A DNA stretch of 64,000 bases from Ferrimonas aestuarii (lineage in GTDB: Bacteria; Pseudomonadota; Gammaproteobacteria; Enterobacterales; Shewanellaceae): contig NZ_SWCJ01000007.1 in assembly GCF_005116665.1 (NCBI RefSeq), forward strand, positions 95,331-159,330, read 5' to 3'. How positions within the stretch are numbered: the stretch's first letter is position 1; each line of letters starts with the position of its first letter. This document shows, piece by piece, positions 60,162 through 64,000 of the stretch. A program made the position numbers and the translations under genes. A model generated the notes under the pieces. The model was not told the origin of the DNA. It made no database searches and saw only the letters and a program-made list of their open reading frames with translations.

Positions 60162-60187
60162 AGGCGGCCTATGGCCGCCTTTTATTT
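60162..60187 (+). terminator. Terminator of the nucleotidase gene
   Basis: AGGCGGCC pairs with GGCCGCCT around TAT, followed by TTTATTTTT, 26 bases after the stop. Confidence 0.85.
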
Positions 60188-60263
60188 TTGGGGATTGGTA
60201 AAGCGCACATTCATCGACTAAAGGATCTAATCGCGATCAATACCAACCTCAAGGAAAACCTTC

Positions 60264-60887
60264 ATGACCACCATCTCATTGGAAGCCCAAACTCGCACTG
60301 AACATGGCACCGGCGTCAGCCGCCGATTACGTAATCAGGGCTTAGTGCCCGGCGTACTCTATGGAGGAGACCAAGCCGCCGTCTCTGTTGCCCTCCCCCA
60401 CAATCAACTGATCAAAGCTCAGGAGCAAGAGGCGTTCTACAGCCAAGTCATTCAGTTGTCTCTCGATGACAAGCCCATTCAAGTGATTGTCAAAGCCCTG
60501 CAGCGCCACCCATACAAACCCAAGCTTCTACACATTGATCTGGTGCGAGTGACCGCCGGTGAAGCCATCACCGCCACAGTACCGATTCACTTCCTTAATG
60601 AAGGCCAATCGGTAGGGGAAAAAGCCGGAGGACAAGTACATCATCACTTAACAGAGTTGGAACTGCGGGCACTTCCGAGTAAACTGCCCGAATTTGTCGA
60701 CGTGGACATTGCCAATCTGGCGGCTGGCCATACCCTTCACTTAAGCGATCTCACCTTGCCCGAAGGCACTGAGTTGGTGGCATTAGGTAAAGGCGACGAA
60801 CACAACTACTCCGTGGTTACCATCCATCCTGCGAAGGGCGGCGGTGACGACGACAACTCGGAAGAGACGAATCAAGACAGTGAGTAA
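60264..60887 (+). CDS. rplY: Ribosomal protein bL25, Ctc (two-domain) form
   Basis: A 207-residue bL25 of the Ctc/TL5 type: the N-terminal 5S rRNA-binding domain (about 1-95, with [14 protein letters not shown]) plus a C-terminal beta domain (about 100-190), while E. coli L25 has only the first. It ends in an acidic tail ([13 protein letters not shown]). It overlaps pth by eight bases. Binds 5S rRNA in the 50S subunit. Confidence 0.95.
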   Translation: MTTISLEAQTRTEHGTGVSRRLRNQGLVPGVLYGGDQAAVSVALPHNQLIKAQEQEAFYSQVIQLSLDDKPIQVIVKALQRHPYKPKLLHIDLVRVTAGEAITATVPIHFLNEGQSVGEKAGGQVHHHLTELELRALPSKLPEFVDVDIANLAAGHTLHLSDLTLPEGTELVALGKGDEHNYSVVTIHPAKGGGDDDNSEETNQDSE

Positions 60888-61476
60888 CAGTATCCGCCTG
60901 ATTGTGGGTCTGGCCAATCCAGGCCCCGAATACAGCCGCACTCGGCACAATGCCGGTGCTTGGCTGATTGAAGAGTTAGCCCGTATGCACAATGTGGTGC
61001 TGAAAAGCGAATCCAAGTTTTTCGGCCTAACCGGTCGCATTCAGCAAAATGGCCAAGACATGCGCCTGCTGATTCCGACCACCTTCATGAATCTATCAGG
61101 CAAAGCCATCGCCGCCATGGCCAATTTCTACGGCATTGAGCCCGAGGAGATTCTGGTCGTACACGATGAGTTGGATCTGCCTCCTGGTGTTGCCAAGTTA
61201 AAGAAAGGTGGGGGTCATGGCGGTCACAATGGCCTTAAGGACACCATCAGAAAGCTAGGCAACAACAAAGAATTTTATCGTCTGCGGATCGGCATTGGCC
61301 ATCCCGGCGACAAAAACAAGGTAAGCGGCTACGTTCTGGGTAAAGCCCCAGAAAAAGAGCAACGCGCCATAGATGAAGCCGTCGATGAAGCCTCACGCTG
61401 CATCGATATCCTATTGAAGGATGGCATCACCAAAGCAATGAATCGTCTCCACACATTTAAGGCCGAAGTGGCCTAA
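60880..61476 (+). CDS. pth: Peptidyl-tRNA hydrolase
   Basis: A 198-residue enzyme starting at GTG 60880, chosen because the family begins [15 protein letters not shown]; a GTG at 60844 opens the frame inside rplY. The catalytic histidine is in TRHNAGAW, with [10 protein letters not shown] and [12 protein letters not shown] also conserved. It frees tRNAs from dropped peptidyl-tRNA. It overlaps rplY by eight bases and precedes ychF, the conserved order. Confidence 0.96.
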   Translation: MSNSIRLIVGLANPGPEYSRTRHNAGAWLIEELARMHNVVLKSESKFFGLTGRIQQNGQDMRLLIPTTFMNLSGKAIAAMANFYGIEPEEILVVHDELDLPPGVAKLKKGGGHGGHNGLKDTIRKLGNNKEFYRLRIGIGHPGDKNKVSGYVLGKAPEKEQRAIDEAVDEASRCIDILLKDGITKAMNRLHTFKAEVA

Positions 61477-61500
61477 GCGAACACAAAGGGTTTTTTCACC

Positions 61501-62592
61501 ATGGGTTTCAAATGCGGTATCGTCGGCCTGCCAAACGTCGGCAAGTCCACCCTCTTTAATGCACTGACCAAAGCTGGTATCGAAGCGGCTAACTTCCCGT
61601 TCTGTACCATTGAGCCAAACACTGGCGTGGTTCCTGTGCCAGACGAGCGCCTGCAAGCACTGGCAGACATCGTAAATCCAGAGCGCGTCCTGCCAACCAC
61701 CATGGAATTTGTGGACATCGCTGGTCTGGTAAAAGGCGCGGCTTCCGGTGAAGGTCTGGGCAACAAGTTCCTAGCCAACATCCGTGAAACCGACGCCATC
61801 GGTCACGTGGTTCGCTGCTTCGAGAACGACAACATCGTTCACGTATCTGGTGGCGTTAACCCAGAAGACGACATCGAGGTGATCAACACCGAATTGGCTC
61901 TGGCGGATCTGGAAGCCGTTGAACGTGCTCTTCTGCGTCTTGGTAAACGCGCCAAAGGCGGTGATAAAGACGCCAAGTTCGAAATCACCGTATTGGATAA
62001 GCTAAAGCCAGTACTGGAAGAGGGCGGCATGGCCCGCTCTGTAGAACTAGACAGCACCGAGAAAAAAGCCATCGAATACATGGGTCTGCTGACGCTAAAA
62101 CCAACCATGTACATCGCTAACGTTAACGATGACGGTTTCGAGAACAACCCTTACCTAGATAAGGTTCGCGAAATTGCCGCCACTGAAAACGCCATCGTAG
62201 TGCCAGTTTGTGCCGAAATCGAAGCGGAAATTGCCGAGCTAGACGATGAAGAGCGTGATGAGTTCATGGCTGACCTAGGCATTGAAGAGCCCGGTCTGAA
62301 CCGCGTAATTCGTGGTGGTTACAGCCTACTGACCCTGCAAACCTACTTCACCGCAGGCGTGAAAGAGGTGCGCGCTTGGACCATTCCTGTTGGCGCCACC
62401 GCTCCTCAAGCCGCAGGTAAAATCCACACCGACTTTGAGAAAGGCTTTATTCGTGCCGAAATCATCGGTTATAACGACTACATCCAGTTCAAGGGTGAGT
62501 CCGGCGCTAAAGATGCCGGTAAGTGGCGTCTGGAAGGTAAAGACTACATCGTAAAAGATGGCGATGTGATCCACTTCCGTTTCAACGTGTAA
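61501..62592 (+). CDS. ychF: YchF/OLA1-family ATPase
   Basis: A 363-residue protein with the P-loop GLPNVGKST and the switch region [10 protein letters not shown], followed by a coiled-coil insertion and a C-terminal TGS domain (about 275-360). YchF binds ATP rather than GTP and interacts with ribosomes; it is a negative factor in stress responses. It closes the rplY-pth-ychF operon. Confidence 0.96.
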   Translation: MGFKCGIVGLPNVGKSTLFNALTKAGIEAANFPFCTIEPNTGVVPVPDERLQALADIVNPERVLPTTMEFVDIAGLVKGAASGEGLGNKFLANIRETDAIGHVVRCFENDNIVHVSGGVNPEDDIEVINTELALADLEAVERALLRLGKRAKGGDKDAKFEITVLDKLKPVLEEGGMARSVELDSTEKKAIEYMGLLTLKPTMYIANVNDDGFENNPYLDKVREIAATENAIVVPVCAEIEAEIAELDDEERDEFMADLGIEEPGLNRVIRGGYSLLTLQTYFTAGVKEVRAWTIPVGATAPQAAGKIHTDFEKGFIRAEIIGYNDYIQFKGESGAKDAGKWRLEGKDYIVKDGDVIHFRFNV

Positions 62593-62613
62593 TCGTTGCC
62601 GCAATAACTCTCT

Positions 62614-62641
62614 ATGCCCCGCAAGTCGGGGCATAATTTTA
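62614..62641 (+). terminator. Terminator of ychF
   Basis: TATGCCCC pairs with GGGGCATA around a 7-base loop, followed by ATTTTAT, 21 bases after the ychF stop. Confidence 0.8.
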
Positions 62642-62749
62642 TCTGCAGCAAATTGAACGACAATTAGCACAAAGTTGCCTGATGCGGCGTCGAACTGAAC
62701 AATTTACAAACGAACAGTTGCGCAAAGCAAAATTCCCTTGAAAAAGCGG

Positions 62750-62780
62750 TTGACCGATTCCGCGGTTCTACGCATAATAC
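62750..62780 (+). promoter_or_regulatory. Strong promoter of the tRNA array
   Basis: A -35 TTGACC (62750-62755) and a -10 CATAAT (62773-62778) are exactly 17 bases apart. The discriminator after it is GC-rich (GCCCCGC), the mark of stringent (ppGpp) control that is usual for stable-RNA promoters. Confidence 0.75.
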
Positions 62781-62820
62781 GCCCCGCTTCCCAGTGAGGG
62801 AGCGCGCAACAATTTGTGAT

Positions 62821-62897
62821 GGCTACGTAGCTCAGCTGGTTAGAGCACAGCACTCATAATGCTGGGGTCGCAGGTTCAAGTCCCGCCGTAGCTACCA
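62821..62897 (+). tRNA. tRNA-Met (CAT), copy 1
   Basis: A 77-base cloverleaf with anticodon CAT and encoded CCA. The sequence follows elongator tRNA-Met of E. coli closely. The first acceptor pair is G1-U72, where E. coli has G-C. Confidence 0.97.
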
Positions 62898-62953
62898 TCT
62901 CTTATAAAGAGTTGGTTTTAGCATTTAGCTAGCATTACAATTTGTTGTCCTGT

Positions 62954-63028
62954 TGGGCTATCGCCAAGCGGTAAGGCAGCGGGTTTTGATCCCGCCATTC
63001 CCAGGTTCGAATCCTGGTAGCCCAGCCA
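62954..63028 (+). tRNA. tRNA-Gln (TTG), copy 1
   Basis: A 75-base cloverleaf with anticodon TTG, TTCGAAT T-loop and encoded CCA. It is identical to copies 2-4 in this array. Confidence 0.97.
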
Positions 63029-63040
63029 TTTTTAAGAAAT

Positions 63041-63107
63041 GTGGCTAACGACAACGGGTTTTGATCCCGACGTCAGCACCCAGGTCGCGAATCGGGTAGC
63101 CCAGCCA
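63041..63107 (+). pseudogene. Degenerate tRNA-Gln-like unit 1
   Basis: About 67 bases keep the Gln anticodon arm (CGGGTTTTGATCCCG) and the 3' end GTAGCCCAGCCA. The acceptor 5' strand and D-arm are reduced to about 14 bases and the T-arm is changed (GGTCGCGAATCGGG). Confidence 0.8.
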
Positions 63108-63169
63108 TATTTTTGTTAGTTGCACTACCAAGCAGCTGACAATGAAGCAAAGCTTCAAAACAATTTAGT

Positions 63170-63246
63170 GGCTACGTAGCTCAGCTGGTTAGAGCACAGC
63201 ACTCATAATGCTGGGGTCGCAGGTTCAAGTCCCGCCGTAGCTACCA
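63170..63246 (+). tRNA. tRNA-Met (CAT), copy 2
   Basis: Identical in sequence to copy 1, including the G1-U72 pair and the encoded CCA. Confidence 0.97.
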
Positions 63247-63302
63247 TTATTTGGTAGGAATACTACCAGTCATCGTCTCTTACGATGTAAAAATAAAGAG
63301 AT

Positions 63303-63387
63303 GCGGGAGTGGCGGAATTGGTAGACGCGCTAGATTTAGGTTCTAGTATCGCAAGGTGTGAGAGTTCAAGTCTCTCCTCCCGCACCA
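63303..63387 (+). tRNA. tRNA-Leu (TAG), copy 1
   Basis: An 85-base class II tRNA with long variable arm, anticodon TAG in loop TTTAGGT, and encoded CCA. It matches the E. coli leuW type, which is also grouped with metT and gln genes. Confidence 0.96.
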
Positions 63388-63393
63388 TTTGAT

Positions 63394-63468
63394 TGGGCTA
63401 TCGCCAAGCGGTAAGGCAGCGGGTTTTGATCCCGCCATTCCCAGGTTCGAATCCTGGTAGCCCAGCCA
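63394..63468 (+). tRNA. tRNA-Gln (TTG), copy 2
   Basis: Identical to copy 1; six bases after tRNA-Leu. Confidence 0.97.
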
Positions 63469-63508
63469 TCTTTAGAATGGTTGCATGCGCACCCATTAGA
63501 CAATTTGT

Positions 63509-63583
63509 TGGGCTATCGCCAAGCGGTAAGGCAGCGGGTTTTGATCCCGCCATTCCCAGGTTCGAATCCTGGTAGCCCAGCCA
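63509..63583 (+). tRNA. tRNA-Gln (TTG), copy 3
   Basis: Identical to copy 1; encoded CCA present. Confidence 0.97.
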
Positions 63584-63595
63584 TTTAATTCAATA

Positions 63596-63663
63596 TGGTT
63601 CTAAAGCAGCGGATTTTGATCCCGGCATCAATGCCAGGTTCGACAATATCGGTAGCCCAGCCA
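63596..63663 (+). pseudogene. Degenerate tRNA-Gln-like unit 2
   Basis: About 68 bases keep CGGATTTTGATCCCG and the end GTAGCCCAGCCA, but the 5' half is shortened and the T-arm reads CCAGGTTCGACAATATCGG. It shares the CATCA-TGCCAGG change with unit 3. Confidence 0.8.
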
Positions 63664-63675
63664 TTTAATTGAATA

Positions 63676-63742
63676 TGGTTACAAGGCAACGGATTTTATC
63701 CCGGCATCAGTGCCAGGTTCGAGAATCTCGGTAGCCCAGCCA
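63676..63742 (+). pseudogene. Degenerate tRNA-Gln-like unit 3
   Basis: About 67 bases, closest to unit 2: CGGATTTTATCCCG, GCATCAGTGCCAGG and CGAGAATCTCG, then GTAGCCCAGCCA. One base of the anticodon loop is lost, so it cannot read Gln codons. Confidence 0.8.
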
Positions 63743-63751
63743 TACATCATT

Positions 63752-63777
63752 AAGCCACCTCACCAAGGTGGCTTTTT
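63752..63777 (+). terminator. Terminator inside the tRNA array
   Basis: AAGCCACC pairs with GGTGGCTT around TCACCAA, followed by TTT. It would separate the first seven units from the second Leu-Gln unit, unless read through. Confidence 0.75.
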
Positions 63778-63833
63778 ATTACCAGCATAAGCAGTTATGC
63801 CATCGTCTCTTACGATGTAAAATTCAAAGAAAT

Positions 63834-63918
63834 GCGGGAGTGGCGGAATTGGTAGACGCGCTAGATTTAGGTTCTAGTATCGCAAGGTGTGAGAGTTCAA
63901 GTCTCTCCTCCCGCACCA
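63834..63918 (+). tRNA. tRNA-Leu (TAG), copy 2
   Basis: Identical to copy 1, with encoded CCA. Confidence 0.96.
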
Positions 63919-63924
63919 TTTGAT

Positions 63925-63999
63925 TGGGCTATCGCCAAGCGGTAAGGCAGCGGGTTTTGATCCCGCCATTCCCAGGTTCGAATCCTGGTAGCCCAGCCA
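63925..63999 (+). tRNA. tRNA-Gln (TTG), copy 4
   Basis: Identical to copy 1; ends one base before the window edge, so the array may continue. Confidence 0.97.
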
Positions 64000-64000
64000 T

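Larger units (their letters stand above)
63271..63468 (+). repeat. Leu-Gln tandem duplication, unit 1
   Basis: A block of about 198 bases that starts with a small hairpin (CATCGTCTCTTACGATG), then tRNA-Leu and tRNA-Gln. It recurs at 63801-63999 with only a few changes in the spacer, so it is a recent duplication or is kept alike by gene conversion. Confidence 0.9.
63801..63999 (+). repeat. Leu-Gln tandem duplication, unit 2
   Basis: The second copy of the block at 63271-63468, with the same leading hairpin and identical tRNA genes. It starts after the internal terminator, so it may have its own promoter or depend on read-through. Confidence 0.9.

Noticed and set aside
63393..63575. 60-codon ORF in the tRNA array
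   Set aside because: It runs through tRNA-Gln genes and is a repeat artefact.
62821..63999. CRISPR-like array of repeats
   Set aside because: The repeats are tRNA genes of Met, Gln and Leu with no uniform short spacers.

Overview
The window is chromosomal DNA of a gammaproteobacterium, most likely an Alteromonadales member near Shewanella or Ferrimonas. Reasons: a complete isc cluster, an ArcA regulator beside a free-standing Hpt protein instead of ArcB, mtnN paired with a CobD/CbiB-like gene, erpA paired with a DUF6776-type gene, a small triheme cytochrome, and near E. coli-level identity of housekeeping genes. Nearly all of the sequence is core genome. No insertion sequence, prophage, rRNA operon or CRISPR array was seen.

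Layout. 0.2-0.6 kb: a His-rich secreted metal-binding protein. 0.8-8.1 kb, minus strand: trmJ, cysE, then the Fe-S operon iscR-iscS-iscU-iscA-hscB-hscA-fdx-iscX, with an IscR type 1 box upstream of iscR. 8.25 kb: suhB. 9.2-11.8 kb: an arsenate resistance operon (arsR, arsenic-type GAPDH, arsJ). 11.8-14.8 kb: a membrane protein, psiE, a yecH-like gene, an ihfA-like gene outside its usual pheT context, and rluA. 14.9-18.2 kb: divergent asnA/asnC and lysC under a lysine riboswitch. 18.6-25.4 kb: arcA, an Hpt protein, a large usher-like outer-membrane protein ending in two SPOR domains, folE2 and yhcC. 25.8-35.2 kb: gltBD, a 59-residue Cys-rich secreted peptide, mtnN, a CbiB-like gene, a TRIC-type channel and an NTF2-like protein, then a 130-bp nested inverted-repeat element.

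35.4-49 kb: tyrS and mepM (divergent), a DGSG-repeat beta-solenoid protein, an esterase, a triheme cytochrome c, erpA, a DUF6776-type gene, a CLC transporter, hemL, and gcvA-hydrolase-ygdD-rlmM. 49-62.6 kb: kdsA, a DUF819 transporter, sirB2, and the conserved block prmC-prfA-hemA divergent from lolB-ispE-prs; then a CRP-linked 5'-nucleotidase lipoprotein, bL25 (Ctc form), pth and ychF. 62.7-64 kb: a tRNA array (2 Met, 4 Gln, 2 Leu) with a strong stringent-type promoter, a tandem Leu-Gln duplication, and three decayed tRNA-Gln-like units that share derived changes.

The points most worth follow-up are the usher-SPOR fusion, the DGSG-repeat protein, the tRNA-Gln-derived degenerate units, the nested inverted-repeat element near 35.2 kb, the Cys-rich peptide with heptamer repeats upstream, and the arcA-hpt pairing. 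All functional calls come from reading the sequence and from family knowledge; no database search was run.
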